NCBI GenBank assembly: GCA_035079385.1
Contig: JAVHKY010000009.1
Coordinates: 1,302,001-1,366,000 of the forward strand
From: Aspidiotus rigidus
Taxonomy: Eukaryota > Arthropoda > Insecta > Hemiptera > Diaspididae
DNA length: 64,000 nucleotides
Direction: 5' to 3'
The translations under genes were made by a program, and so were the position numbers. The notes under the pieces were generated by a model. That model was given only the letters and a program-made list of their open reading frames with translations. It was not told where the DNA came from and did no database searches. Below are positions 34,361-46,023 of the stretch, one piece after another (positions within the stretch are counted from its first letter, which is position 1; each line of letters begins with the position of its first letter).

Positions 34361-35082
34361 GTGTGTATAAAAAATAGTCATTTAATTTTCATTTTTTCCC
34401 AATGCACTAAGCAAATAGCGCTTTTAAAAAAAAATTCAAAAGATTATTTTGCAGGCAGACTAAAAAGAGAACAGAATTTTTCAAGTAAGGATACCTGTAG
34501 TTTTTTAATAATCACTACCCAACAAATTCAAACTTTTTGAAAATTGCTGAGCTAAAATTATCTAATTTTAAATGAATTTTGAACGCTGAATTCAATGCCG
34601 TTCTCAGTTTTTTGATAGGACGTCTCAATTTTTCGTATTCGTATGAAATATTCAAAATTCATTTACAAGTTGATAATTTCAGCTCAGCGTTTTTTATGCT
34701 GTTGGGTAGTGTAACGTACAGGACGCGGAGTACACAAATCTTAGCTAATTTTATAGTTTGGGAAATGGGTACTGGTATTCGAATATTGCTAGCAAAGCTA
34801 GGTAATTTAGGAACAAAAAAAAAACACATACACAAAAAGCCAATCGGTTGATAAAGTCTTGTGTCTAAAAGCAAGCCTAGGGAAAACGGAAAAAAAACGG
34901 ATATACGAAAAGCCAATTGGTTGATAAGCGATAACAGCAAACAACCCATTTTCTTAGTAATTATAGACATCTGAAACGATGTTCAGAGTTATCACCTGTA
35001 ATCACCAATAAAGTTTGTGAGCGCGAATTTAAAATAGGGAAAGTCGGTAAAATTGTTCCTTAATGGCAAAAATAATGCTTCT

Positions 35083-35140
<58 letters not shown>

Positions 35141-35663
35141 CAAACTTCTTAATTTCAAAAAATAAAACAAAGTAAAAATTAATAAAAGAAAATGGAAAAG
35201 GCTATTATTGAAAATACACATAATGTTCCCATCTCCTGAGACACCTCAAATCAACTATAAACTACTATCAATTACGTATACACGAAAAGTTCTTCGCACT
35301 GGTATACAACAGAAAGATGAGTGGAAGATATTTCTGGGGTGAAAAGATTTACTAGGAATAAGAGGAAGAGAGTTGAAAATAAGCCACGTTGACGACGCGA
35401 CGGTGACTGGAAGGTAGAGTCGCAATTCTGATACGGAAAAGCGGTGCGTGTTGGAACCTCGCGTCTCGTTGTCAGCAGTTGAAAAAAAAATATCAATTCT
35501 TTCGTATTTGTAGAGAGGTGATTAGTGAAATTGACAGTAGTTTCTAATGTTTTGAGTACTTTGATGAATACAAAATTTACGAAAAATGTCACGAGGGCGA
35601 ATCACGCTTAAAGTACTTTTGTAAATATTTTTCATTAAAACCTTACTAAATTTCACCTTACAG
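34361..35663. other. Intron before exon 7
   Basis: No gene. CAAAAAGCCAATCGGTTGAT near 34833 and CGAAAAGCCAATTGGTTGAT near 34907 are a small direct repeat. It includes the (GA)n tract and the pyrimidine-rich acceptor region of exon 7. Confidence 0.45.
35086..35137. repeat. (GA)n microsatellite
   Basis: GA repeated over 52 bases without interruption. Confidence 0.96.
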
Positions 35664-35902
35664 ACCTTCAAATATCTCGTCGATTCTTCGATACCGATAA
35701 TATGCGAAAATCTTCCCGTATCTTTCACTGCCCGAAACGATGTGGCCGTCAATATGGAAGTAAAACCGGAGTAGCGCAACATTTAAGATTTGAATGTGGC
35801 GTCGAACCCCAATTCAAATGCGAAGTATGTGGAAAACTGTTTCATCGCAAAAGTACTATGAAGACTCATCTTATTCATGTACATCAAAGAATCATTTATT
35901 GA
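35664..35902 (+). CDS. lola: lola alternative zinc-finger exon 7
   Basis: Terminal coding exon of about 79 residues. The acceptor CACCTTACAG ends at 35663 and AC gives an Asp codon. The leader D-L-Q-I-S-R-R-F-F-D-T-D-N-M is followed by C-P-K-R-C-G-R-Q-Y-G-S-K-T-G-V-A-Q-H with F-E-C. The linker is G-V-E-P-Q-F-K. Finger 2 is C-E-V-C-G-K-L-F-H-R-K-S-T-M with H-L-I-H-V-H. The tail Q-R-I-I-Y ends at TGA. The start codon seen at 35702 is only an internal Met; the exon is open back to the acceptor. Confidence 0.9.
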
Positions 35903-36141
35903 CCGTTGAAACGTATTTAGTTTCTCTGGTGGTCAAATAAGTTTTGTTTTTTCGTTTGTTAAATGCAATATATTGTCTACGTATATTGCGCTTTAACGCG
36001 CCTGTATATAATTGATTTTGATTCCGAGGGTTGTAAATTCAATCTGATAGTTTTAGAAATCGCGGTATCTCAGTGGAATTGATAATCGTTCAAATTAATG
36101 AAAAATTATTATTGGTTGTGAAAGAGGGCTTGCTTGAGCCT

Positions 36142-36360
36142 TACTGTGTGCGAGCGATTACTTGATCCCTGAACGATTTTGGCGCGAAAACACGTTGCTA
36201 GGCAACGCGTGTCAAGTGTTCGCAAAAGGAGCGCATTTTTCCAAATATATGTGGCCATTTAAAAAAATGCGCTCTTTTTGTGAACACCTGACACGCGTTG
36301 TCAGGCAACGCGTTTTCGCGCCAAATCGTTCAGGGATCAAGTAATCGCGCGCACACAGTA
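36142..36360. mobile_element. Long-stem MITE or foldback
   Basis: The left half, TACTGTGTGCGAGCGATTAC then TTGATCCCTGAACGATTTT, GGCGCGAAAACACGTTGC and GGAGCGCATTTTT, is matched by its complement in the right half up to GCACACAGTA. The arms are about 95 bases and the loop about 25. No coding. Confidence 0.9.
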
Positions 36361-37099
36361 CATTATACTTGAATTTCGAAATTGATGATTACAGCCATCA
36401 CGTTTCTAATAATCAGAACCACCGTGATCAGAACTACAAATGGACCATATTTTGCGTGTTGGCGTGACGGCACGTTCTGAAAAGCGTATTTACATTTCTT
36501 ATACCAAACAAGCAACACAAACAGGTAGAGCCGCGCGATTGGTCCATTTGTAAGTATTAAAGTTGCTATCTCTGCAGGTGTTCCTGCGCGCTATTTCGAC
36601 TACACGAATGATCTTGTTAAATTAATTCTTCTAAAAGTTATTTTAATAATAATAAAATTTTGATTTCCACATAATTGAATCCCAATATATTCATGTTAAA
36701 TATTGATTCTACGCTCTTACCCAACGCCTTTAAGAACGTTATCATTTCAAATACCGACTCGGAAGTAATAATAGGATGCAGTATAAATTCTACCGACGAT
36801 ATTGGTGAATGGGTCACCGGATTCGGTTGATTGACCGATACCAAGTGGAACGTTCGCAAATCGTATCCAAATGGAAAGCAAATGCTTTGCGCGTAAGTCT
36901 GAAAGTATATTGGAGATGCGGAAAATATTCGACTAAGTAGTACTTTTCTGCTATGAAAGTCGTGTACTAAAATACTGTGCATATGGTCTGTGTAGGCCTA
37001 GCTTAATTTGAAAAGAAGCTTCAAAATTCCTTCATTATTACAGAAAATTATTCCATTGTCAACATAGCTCTTTCATGAAAGTGCCCAAAGATCAAAATA

Positions 37100-37550
37100 A
37101 ACGAGGTATTTCAAAAAATGTAGACCGTGAGGCAAAAATTTACGCCAAGATCAAGTTGTCAACAAAGTGGACAAAATTCAGGGATGCGTACGTGAAGGTG
37201 AAGTTTGAAGTGGTTTAAGCTTTGAATATCATGTCGATTATTTATATTTTTCCAACAACGTGAAATTATTCGTTAATTATTCGTTTTAGGATGGTTTATG
37301 TGGAATCATTCGAATTACGAAGCAACACTCTCATTCCTTAACTTCCGCTCAAAGTCTTCGATTCTTACAAGGTGGTTTAATGCGAAATACTTTTAATGAA
37401 TATTTCAATTATAATATGACTGTGTCAGAAGCTATAAGATATCACGAATGTATTCTCCTTGCAAAAAAATCATCTGAGTCTGATTTTATCAATCCTACTA
37501 CGAGAACTGTTTCATTTTGGTACAACGAGTGGCGGAAATTAATTTAGGAC
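37100..37550 (+). pseudogene. MULE transposase, N-terminal part
   Basis: Before the main ORF, one frame reads D-G-L-C-G-I-I-R-I-T-K-Q-H-S-H, then L-R-F-L-Q-G-G and F-W-Y-N-E-W (about 37291-37545). It is the kind of DNA-binding N-terminal segment found before arthropod MULE transposase cores. It ends at TAG 37545 or at a splice site, and is not joined in frame to the main ORF. An intron or a lesion is possible. Confidence 0.5.
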
Positions 37551-37656
37551 CTCGTACAGGTCTTGGATTTCTACTAAATGAAATTCTAAATTAAGCACCA
37601 ATTTAGGTACATTCAAAATCTACGTAAAACCATCGCATATTATTGTTTAGAAAATC

Positions 37657-39334
37657 ATGGAAAAACAGAGTATGTATGAAGACAACGGTGTCACAATCGA
37701 TTTCTCCAAGGATAATGAGCCATTCAGCGTTCTAATATTGACTCCCATTATGAAACGGGCCCATGAATTACTGCCAATGGCCAAATATATTGTCTTTTCA
37801 GATACTACTGCATCGTGTGATCCAGAACAGCATGCTGTAACATTTTTTCTAACATCATGCCCTTCTGGCGCTGTTCCTCTTGCTGTTTTCATTACAAAAG
37901 GTCAAACTCGCGAAGTATATCGAACGGCATTTAATCTTTTGAAGTTTACGTTGCCAAATGCATTTGGAAATCAAAAATACCCTCAAGTTTTTATGACCGA
38001 TAATTCTATAGCTGAAATAGAAGCTCTCAATGATGTATGGCCAGAAAGTATGTATCTTCTTTGCATATTTCATATCCTACAACCTGTATGGCGGTGGTTG
38101 TGGGACAGCAAAAATCGCATTGATTATGACGATAGAAAAAAGTTGATTTATAAATTTAAAGCTATCTTATTTGCTGATAGCATGACTAATCTTCTTATTA
38201 TGTACAAGGACTGCGTTCAAGATGAAGAAATTCGTAAAAAATATCCGCAGTGGGTGAAATATGTTGACAGCACGTATTGGGGAATCCGAGAAAAGTGGTG
38301 TATTGTTTATAGGTCCGAGTTCATACGAGGTCATCATACAAATAATTTTGCAGAAACCGCTATTCTCATTTTTAAAGATGTCGTCTTGTCACGTGTAAAG
38401 GCTTATAATGTTATTAGTTTGATCGATTTTGCTTGCGTCTTAATGGAAGACTACTATAAGAAAAAATGTAGAGACTTTGCAAATTTTCGTAATCGCAAAG
38501 TTTATGTATTTTTTAAACGCACTTTGAAAAAAACTAATTACTGCACAAAAGATGATGTATCTCAAATAGATGATGATATTTTTCTCGTTCCGAGTCAAAA
38601 AGATAAACATACTTTGTATACGGTGGATATTCGAGTTGGTAGTTGTTCATGCCCAGACAGAAAATTTGGAATATATTGTAAACATGAGTGTTGTGTTCAC
38701 CAATTTTTTAATATAGAACCAGAAAACACACCTCCAATCACGACATAGGATCGATATTTGGTTGCCCAAATTGGTCTAGGAAAAGAATGTCCTGGAATTT
38801 CATTTTACAAAAATTTCACTTGCGATGATGAAGATGAACAACATGGTCCATTGCTTCTTCCCAGTAATGCGTCCACTCTATCAGACATCGGTAATTTACC
38901 GGTAGTGAACTCAGAAGAAGGACCTGTGACAATTTCGGGGCTAGATGAAGAAAATGTACCAAATCTCGAGTGTGGTGATGACATTGAAGCTATCACTTCC
39001 AATATAATGAAAATAATGGGAGTTCAAAATTGAAGAATTCGCTACGCTATATTCAGTTCCTAATTTACTGAAATTTAAAGAGTGTCTTAAAACAGTGAAT
39101 ACAGAAGGCCAATTTGAAAGTTTCTTCGCTAGCATTGGTTCTAGAAGTGCTCTTCCTCCGCGGTACAAGCTGGTGCTCGAATCAGAGTACAACCGACTTG
39201 AATTTCCAAAAGGCGTCCAGGACTCACCAGAGGTAGCAAAAATATTGCACCTGGGCGAGTTGCAAAATGTTATAAAGAAAATCTCAATTGCGATAAAATC
39301 TGCCCGAACGTTTTTAAAATTAAGAGAAAAATAA
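37657..39334 (+). pseudogene. MULE transposase with SWIM zinc finger, interrupted
   Basis: The main ORF (37657-38748, 363 residues) has the transposase core: I-V-F-S-D-T-T-A near residue 48 with the first acidic residue, F-M-T-D-N-S near 112 with the second, and the Cys/His context L-C-I-F-H-I-L-Q near 133. A later acidic position should supply the third. The SWIM finger is C-S-C-P-D-R-K-F-G with C-K-H-E-C (about 335-350). A TAG at 38746 stops the frame, but the same frame continues with R-Y-L-V-A-Q-I-G-L-G-K (38758-39033). A shift of frame near 39035 leads to a third piece ending at TAA 39334. It would cut and rejoin element DNA in the nucleus if intact; this copy is broken. Confidence 0.86.
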
Positions 39335-39735
39335 GCCACCGTTTTGCGAATAATATTCGGTAGGTAATTCATCATTATAATTTCCAATTAATTGTTTCAA
39401 CAACTGAAATTATTCATGAATATAAGTTCCACTTAATTGTTTCAATAATTCATATAAATGTACAAGTTCAGTGATTATAATCTTTATTATCAGAGAAAAT
39501 TTGCGAACCGGAACCGCATAAAATTAAAAATCATCGTAGAGCGCGCTTTTGGATGAAAAACCATCTTCAAGCAGGAAAAGAAAGCGACTCTGTTCATTTG
39601 TTACAGGAAGGCGTGCTATTCTTATATTTTCTAGTACGAACATTTTGAATTTACGCGCTTTATTCAGCCAATAACGCGACAGTTATTCTTAACGTTGCTC
39701 GTTTGGTATAAGGAATGTAAATACGCGTTCTGAAA

Positions 39736-42211
39736 ACATGAACAACCCCACCCATATTTGTGAAACACCGTTTACCCCAGTTTACCGTATTCGTTCAAAG
39801 CAAACTATCGATTCCCATAAGAACTGCATGGGAACTTTTCGATCACACATTCTTATTTAAATGTAAGAAGAAAATAGGAAAAGAAAAGTTCATATTTAGA
39901 ATCTGGAAGTTTTGAAGTATTCATAAATGTATAATTCTTTATTTATCTTTTGTTTTCAAATATCAACAAATGATCGAAACGTCCTGTGTATTTCTTATGG
40001 AGTTAATTTTTGTTTTGAACATAAACGGTAAACTGGGATAAGACAAGAAATGGGGTTACGAAAAAATATGGTCCATAGATTACATGGTAACCGTATACCA
40101 GTTCGTTTGTACCTGTCTAAAGACAAAAGTTGGCCCCCATACTTCAGAACGCTTCTTTGTGAAGGTTGAATTCTTCTCGACGAGTTCATTATAGTTCACA
40201 CGTATAGTTCGTTATAATATCCGTATAAGTACAGCCTGCTACAATAATACGTCTGAGATGATTGAAAATACACTGTTTGAGTTCATCATGAGAGGGAACC
40301 TGAAAATGTACAACACAGTGTACTCGTGGATGAAAAATGATGAATATCGAATATGGATATGCATCATGTTAAACTGAAAAAAAGGTATATGAGTTCGTTT
40401 TTCTTATCTTATTTTTCCTCAACGCGTGAATGTCCCCGTTCATTTTTTTTTTTTTTTTGTAAAACTGATATGACAGGTGTCAGCCTCCTATATTTTGTTT
40501 CTAAAAACAATCAATAATCTAGCGATTCAGAAAAAAATTAATTAAAATTTTTAATATAATGTTGTTGTAACTTACTCATCATATACTTAGTAAGTTACAC
40601 GGTCCGTAAAGTTTGTCATGAAGTTCTTATGAAATTGTGACGTCACGGTCTGTTAACATTCCAATTTGGAATTTTTTATGAATCATCCGTGTCCTTATAT
40701 TCAACTCATAGAATCAAGATCTACAGAAAAATTTAAATTTACTCTACGAGTAGGAAATTACGAGAGGAAATTTTTCATCTAACGCCACGGTTTTCTCAAT
40801 AATTTGAAAAAACAAAACTTTCGACCATTGGAAAAGTAAACAAACACGTGACAGCTAACGTGACGTCAGTTTGTGAACAATCAATAGTATTATTAATGAA
40901 ACTTCAAAACAATATTTTCGGTGCATCGGTTTGATGGATTATGAAAACTAGACGTAAAGTGACAACAGTCGAAGAGAAATCATGTTTTTCGTAGCCTTAT
41001 TTGTGCCAGTATAGGAATGATAAGAGAAGAACATACTACCAAACACAAGGAATGTATCAAAGTCACAACTTTGCTTTACAAAATTAGGATTTAGAAGAGA
41101 GACAGATTTATATGGACGCTTGCGTGAAAAGAAGAATAAATCCGATTATTTTGACGTTTATGCTAATAACGACGGCTTCCTTAACAAAGTTAAACGAGGA
41201 ACGCAGGGAACCTGTTCTATGAGTCAAATTGGTCTTGGTATTGAGAATTCAAGCAAGCCTAGACCAAACCTAGTATAAAATAGGACGTCATCAATGACTG
41301 GACCTATTTTAGGGACTTGAAATGTGTATGTATATAGCTCGAGAATTGAAATTTTTTCCAATTTTTTCGCCGTACGGCGATTTTCTCAAAAGAAAACCAT
41401 AGAACAGGTTTCCTGTTGAAATTTTTGGAAAAAATGAAGAGATACAGAGACGATTATTCAAAGAGGGAATAATTTTTTACTTCTTTGAGCTTAATGTCTG
41501 TAAAATTAGTGCAACACAAGATAAGTCATAATCAGTTGAAAAGTAAATATTAGATAGGGAAAGAAGTGCGATAAAGTCACGTTCACACCACCCTGTCGGA
41601 TAGTGAAACCACAGCCACCTCTACCATCAGATCAAAGAACTGTATTTGCAGGAACGGTGACATACCTTCTTTAATTAACACGGGTGCTTATGGAGAGAAT
41701 CACTAGAGTGGAGTATCTCAAAAAACATGACGTTTGATGAAAAATTGCTCAGAACAAAAACTGTTGGCTGTTAAATTTTCTATCTAAATGGGTCACCATG
41801 GATTTTTCATGGGAGATTTTTTCTTTACATAGAAATTTCTGATGGCACGCAACGTTGGGCAGTTGGGCTTCTTTTCCCTGCACCCGATCATCTTCGCCAC
41901 TTAATTAACGTGGAAGGAGAAGGTACGCAATAGTAAGGATAAAATGAGAAAAACCGGACATTAACTAGGAGTAGATACTAGGATACGCGTAAAATCGGTG
42001 TAACGTTTTAGGATTGAGACGAGACAAAATTTTTCTGTTCGATACAGCGGCGATTACGCTAGGTTCGGTACCTATCACGAGCGGACACGTACACACATTC
42101 ACACTCACACGACCAGAATTCGTTCGGTAAATCGTTGCTACTTCACAGTACAAAAAACACAAGTGCTCAAATTTTTCGCTCGAGTTTTTCATTTGTCTTA
42201 CGTAATTATTT
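39736..42211. other. Intron between exons 7 and 8
   Basis: No gene recognised. It contains a copy of dispersed repeat B near 41170-41420. Everything else is AT-rich single-copy-looking sequence. Confidence 0.45.
41170..41420. repeat. Dispersed repeat B, copy 2
   Basis: ACGGCTTCCTTAACAAAGTT then AAACGAGGAACGCAGGGAAC near 41170 is the reverse complement of 49285-49325. GCTCGAGAATTGAAATTTTT near 41337 and ATAGAACAGGTTTCCTGTTG near 41400 belong to the same family. Confidence 0.75.
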
Positions 42212-42939
42212 AATGGCTATTTACAGTACATGTGGCGTAGGTGAGTCTTTTCATAACGAGTACATACGTTTGCGGAACGAGCAAAGCGAGTGAAGCAATG
42301 TATGTACGAGTTATAAAACTCACCTACAACACTTGTACTGTACAAGGCTTTAAAACACAAATACCTTGAAGACAAATTTGTACATCGGAAGTATACGTTT
42401 TCGTGCGGCATGTTTACGTCATAGTTTTTAAAACACGCATGCATCCTAAGTACGTTTTTGCGAAACGATTTTCAGTGACGTAGGTAAGGATTTTCAGTGT
42501 TAGCGCGGAGCGTGTGAAAAAAACGAAATAACGTCACCGATGGTCTTTTACACACGGAAAACCGTTGCGAAAAAACTATGACGTAAACATGCCGCACGAA
42601 AAACGTATACTTTGGATGTACAAATTTGTCTTCAAAGTATTTGTGTTTTAAAGCTTTGTACAGTACAAGTGTTGTAGGTGAGTCTTTATAACTCGTACAT
42701 ACATTGCTTCACTCGCTTTGCTCGTTCCGCAAACGTATGTAGCCTACTCGTTATGAAAAGACTCACCTACGCCACATGTACTGTAAATAGCCATTTCGCA
42801 ACGGTTTTCCGTGTATAAAAGACCATCGGTGACGTTATTTCGTTTTTTTCACACGCTCCGCGCTAACGCTGAAAATCGTTACCTACGTCACTGAAAATCG
42901 TTTCGCAAAAACGTACTTACGATGCATGCGTGTTTTAAA
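42212..42939. mobile_element. Interleaved foldback element, order A-B-A'-B'
   Basis: Arm A (42212-42424) is the reverse complement of A' (42576-42795), and arm B (42428-42572) is the reverse complement of B' (42794-42939). Identity in both pairs is above 90%. Pairing A with A' puts B in the loop, and pairing B with B' puts A' in the loop. No coding; non-autonomous foldback type. Confidence 0.92.
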
Positions 42940-43444
42940 GTCCATTACCATGACGTTAGATCAACTGGTAACAGAGTAAAAAAGCAGTAAAGCAGCTTTC
43001 AGCAAACATCCCGCATTGGTAATATTTGATCATAATTAATCAGTATTCCAAAATGAAGAATAAATACTTAAGGAATGAAAAGTTTATAGTTGTAAATCGG
43101 AAGCTACGAGTATCCGGTATTTGTGAATCAACTTTTATTCCTTATTTTTATTTTTTATTTTGGAATACTAATGTATGATCAAGTTTTACCAATGCTATTC
43201 TTATAGAGTCGATGTATTCATTGACAGAAACGAGGGCAATATTGTTTTCAAATATCGGATTGTGATCACCGGTGACGAACTTTATATTGGATGGCGTTCG
43301 AGTTGATCTCCGATTTTCATTTGAAACAACTGGAACGTCTCGACCTGTTATACGAATAAGATTCGAGCGGGTCTATGTTACTGAATTGTAAATTTATTTG
43401 CTAGTCTTTTTCTTGTTTGAAGCGTGCAATTTTTATCGTTTCAG

Positions 43445-43683
43445 GTTATCAGAATACGAGTACTATTGGTTGGACTGGCGCAAACGACCCTAAATCGATC
43501 GTTTACATATATTGTCCAAAGCAATGCGGTTGTAAATATACGAGTAAAGGATCGTTATATTTTCATATGAAATACGAGTGTGGCGTGGCTCCGCAGTTCA
43601 GATGTCACGTTTGTGGTAAATTGTTCCGTCGGAAAAATAATATGAGAATTCACGTTGTTAACGTACATAAAATTATTATCTAA
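43445..43683 (+). CDS. lola: lola alternative zinc-finger exon 8
   Basis: Terminal coding exon of about 79 residues. The acceptor TATCGTTTCAG ends at 43444 and GT gives a Gly codon. The leader G-Y-Q-N-T-S-T-I-G-W-T-G precedes C-P-K-Q-C-G-C-K-Y-T-S-K-G-S-L, where the usual Arg after C-G is Cys. H-M-K-Y-E-C follows. The linker is G-V-A-P-Q-F-R. Finger 2 is C-H-V-C-G-K-L-F-R-R-K-N-N-M with H-V-V-N-V-H. The tail is K-I-I-I. The TAA stop overlaps AATAAA at 43682-43687. Confidence 0.9.
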
Positions 43684-43687
43684 TAAA
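43682..43687 (+). terminator. Candidate poly(A) signal at the exon 8 stop
   Basis: AATAAA beginning one base after the start of the TAA stop codon, as also seen at exon 6. Confidence 0.4.
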
Positions 43688-45472
43688 GTTCAAACGAAAA
43701 ATAGACCGCCATTTTTCCCCTTATACCGTATTAAGTTTATATTTTCTTTATTATTTCATTTTCTGTGTCCGTATTCTGTAATTCGTCGTTAAGAACCAAT
43801 TAAACTACCGCATCGTATGGGACTGTGGAAACAGCACTTTTCCACGAGACATGATAATCTACGCTACGTAACAGCTCGTACAGTAGGTGCTGTATGACGT
43901 ATGTACACATATACGAGTATATCATTGTTGCGGTACAAATTATTAGTTTTTGCCCATTACATGTAGTAAACGCGTCCCGTCGAATCTAGGTGCAATGCGC
44001 AATGCCTTTGACCGCTCGGCCTCAAAGCATCGCTTACAAGAATGCGTTTGTTTACCCTTTATTATTTCCACCCACTGCATTGTACAAATACTCTCACGTA
44101 TGCACGTGTGTTCGGAAAGATTTATAGTTAACTTTCTTTCGATTATTCATTTCTCACCTGCAATTATCTCTGTTGATAATTCCTTGATGATATTACAAAT
44201 AAAAATGTTTGAATGATGGCAACCGTAATTTCAAAATTATTTTCAATACGATTATTTCTATTGTTATTTCTCATCATTTTGGTCCCATTTTACCATGGAA
44301 TTAAATGAAAATAGCTATTTTGTGACTGAAATTCGGCTTCTATTTGAAGTTTCAATTTTTTAAATGTTTTTTCTGTTGATGCAAGTAAAATAACGCAACA
44401 TACGCTCTTCCGTCTAAGCCAATAATTACCCGTTCTTCAGTATTTCACATCGCTTCCGTTTTTCAGTTCTAATAACCAGTCAGAATTTTCTCGTAAATTT
44501 TGACGTGCAGCATCGTCCCAAAGCTCATCGACTAGAAATAGTAGGTATGTCAGATATCGAGAGAATTTACATTTTATTGATTCATCAAGAATTGCGACAT
44601 TTTTCTGAAAACAAAGGAGAGAAAAAGAAGAAAAGAACTTTGGCAATGTATTCGCTGAGAAAAGAGTTCGGCAATCGACTTCGGGGGACAGGACGACGAT
44701 CAGCTTATGATTCGCTAATATGTAATTCAATTATCATTTCCTAAATTTTCTTACCTATTTGCGAACTATATCTTTGTCCTGAATATTCGGTAATGATTAC
44801 CAAACTTTTTTCTATCGGTGTTATGTTCGCCATTTTTCCAAAATCTACCAAGTTTGTTCTTCTCTATACTCACGCTAGAAAACGTTCAAGTTGTCTTGTA
44901 AAACTATTTACTATAGTCGTGGCTTCATAGTCAAGTATTTAGGCAGTTGTTCCAAAAAAATCGTTCTATCAATGAAGAGAAATAATTGTATGATATTCTA
45001 TGTTGAGGTAGAAAAGCTTGGAAGTGAAACACTATAAATGATGTTCCAATATGTAGGCTATAGGTTTATTTTCTTCTTTTTTTCCCCAATTTTTCAGTTT
45101 TTCATTTCTCATTAGTCTTTACGCTCAAATTTATTTTAAATTCCATCATGGTGATGAATGATGTGTTCATGAAAAAACTGTATCTAAATGGGAAATAAGG
45201 TGACGTTTAAAATGAGAAAATATTTCTAGATAAGAAGTTGCAGAAATGATCGTCGCGCAGTCTCACTACTGGGCGGGAGTTGAATTGTTGAATTGAAGAA
45301 TAACGTGCACCCTATTCCGGTTTACTTATAGTACATATTTTTGTTTACAAAATAGCATGTTTTTAGACGCTGTTCCATATTTTGTATTTCTCGATAAGCT
45401 GGTAGTTATTAGCATTTGATTCAAATTTTTGCAAAGGCTAGTCGTACTAATACATTATTACCTATTTCTTAG
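43684..45472. other. Intron between exons 8 and 9
   Basis: No gene recognised. Two overlapping open frames at 44437-44744 on opposite strands show no motif. The acceptor of exon 9 (CCTATTTCTTAG) closes the interval. Confidence 0.45.
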
Positions 45473-45732
45473 GTTTCATAGCGCGATCTATTCGCGGTTA
45501 CCATCTGAGCGCGCCATCATTCGTTCATCAATATTTTCCGTGCCCCAATCTATGTGGTCGTAGTTATAAATATAAGTATAATTTGAATGTTCATTTACGA
45601 AACGAATGTGGTGTACCAAAGAAGTATAAGTGTCGCATATGCGCGAAAGATTTCGCTCATAAAAATAGTTTAAAATCTCATGTTGTTATGAAACATAAAA
45701 TTGTCACCGGTATTGATGGACTGGTTATGTAA
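45473..45732 (+). CDS. lola: lola alternative zinc-finger exon 9
   Basis: Terminal coding exon of about 86 residues without a usable upstream ATG. The acceptor ends at 45472 and GT gives Gly. The leader G-F-I-A-R-S-I-R-G-Y-H-L is followed by C-P-N-L-C-G-R-S-Y-K-Y-K-Y-N-L-N-V-H and N-E-C. The linker G-V-P-K-K-Y-K is of the distal type. Finger 2 is C-R-I-C-A-K-D-F-A-H-K with H-V-V-M-K-H. The tail K-I-V-T-G-I-D-G-L-V-M is longer than most. Stop TAA at 45730; AATAAA follows at 45794. First member of the distal subfamily. Confidence 0.9.
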
Positions 45733-45793
45733 ATGTTCTTTCGCTACATAATAAGAATCTTCGTACAGTATTCAGTATTTTATGAACGATCTC

Positions 45794-45799
45794 AATAAA
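45794..45799 (+). terminator. Candidate poly(A) signal for exon 9
   Basis: AATAAA 62 bases after the stop, followed by GTGTGTGCG, a GU-rich downstream element. Confidence 0.65.
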
Positions 45800-46023
45800 T
45801 GTGTGCGCACGGATTGAATTTTATTGAATATGAGTGTTTTATTACGTACAGAAGAAGCCTTATCTAGGTCTATTGTACTTAATCATTCAAACTTAAGGTT
45901 TTCACCATGGAGTATGACTAATAATAATGAAAAAATAAACAATCCGCCATTGCCACTATCCGTTCAAAAACAAATTTAACAAAACAAATAAAATTTGACA
46001 AAACAATATTCAAGGCTCTAGGG

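Larger units (their letters stand above)
36470..39735 (+). mobile_element. Mutator-like (MULE) DNA transposon, decayed
   Basis: The coding region at about 37050-39334 encodes a MULE-type transposase with SWIM finger. Candidate terminal inverted repeats: AAGCGTATTTACATTTCTTA then TACCAAACAAGCAAC at about 36480-36515, facing GTTGCTCGTTTGGTATAAGG then AATGTAAATACGCGTT at about 39692-39727 (about 90% matching over 35 bases). Element size is then about 3.25 kb. Flanking target duplications were not identified. It lies in sense orientation between lola exons 7 and 8. Confidence 0.82.
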
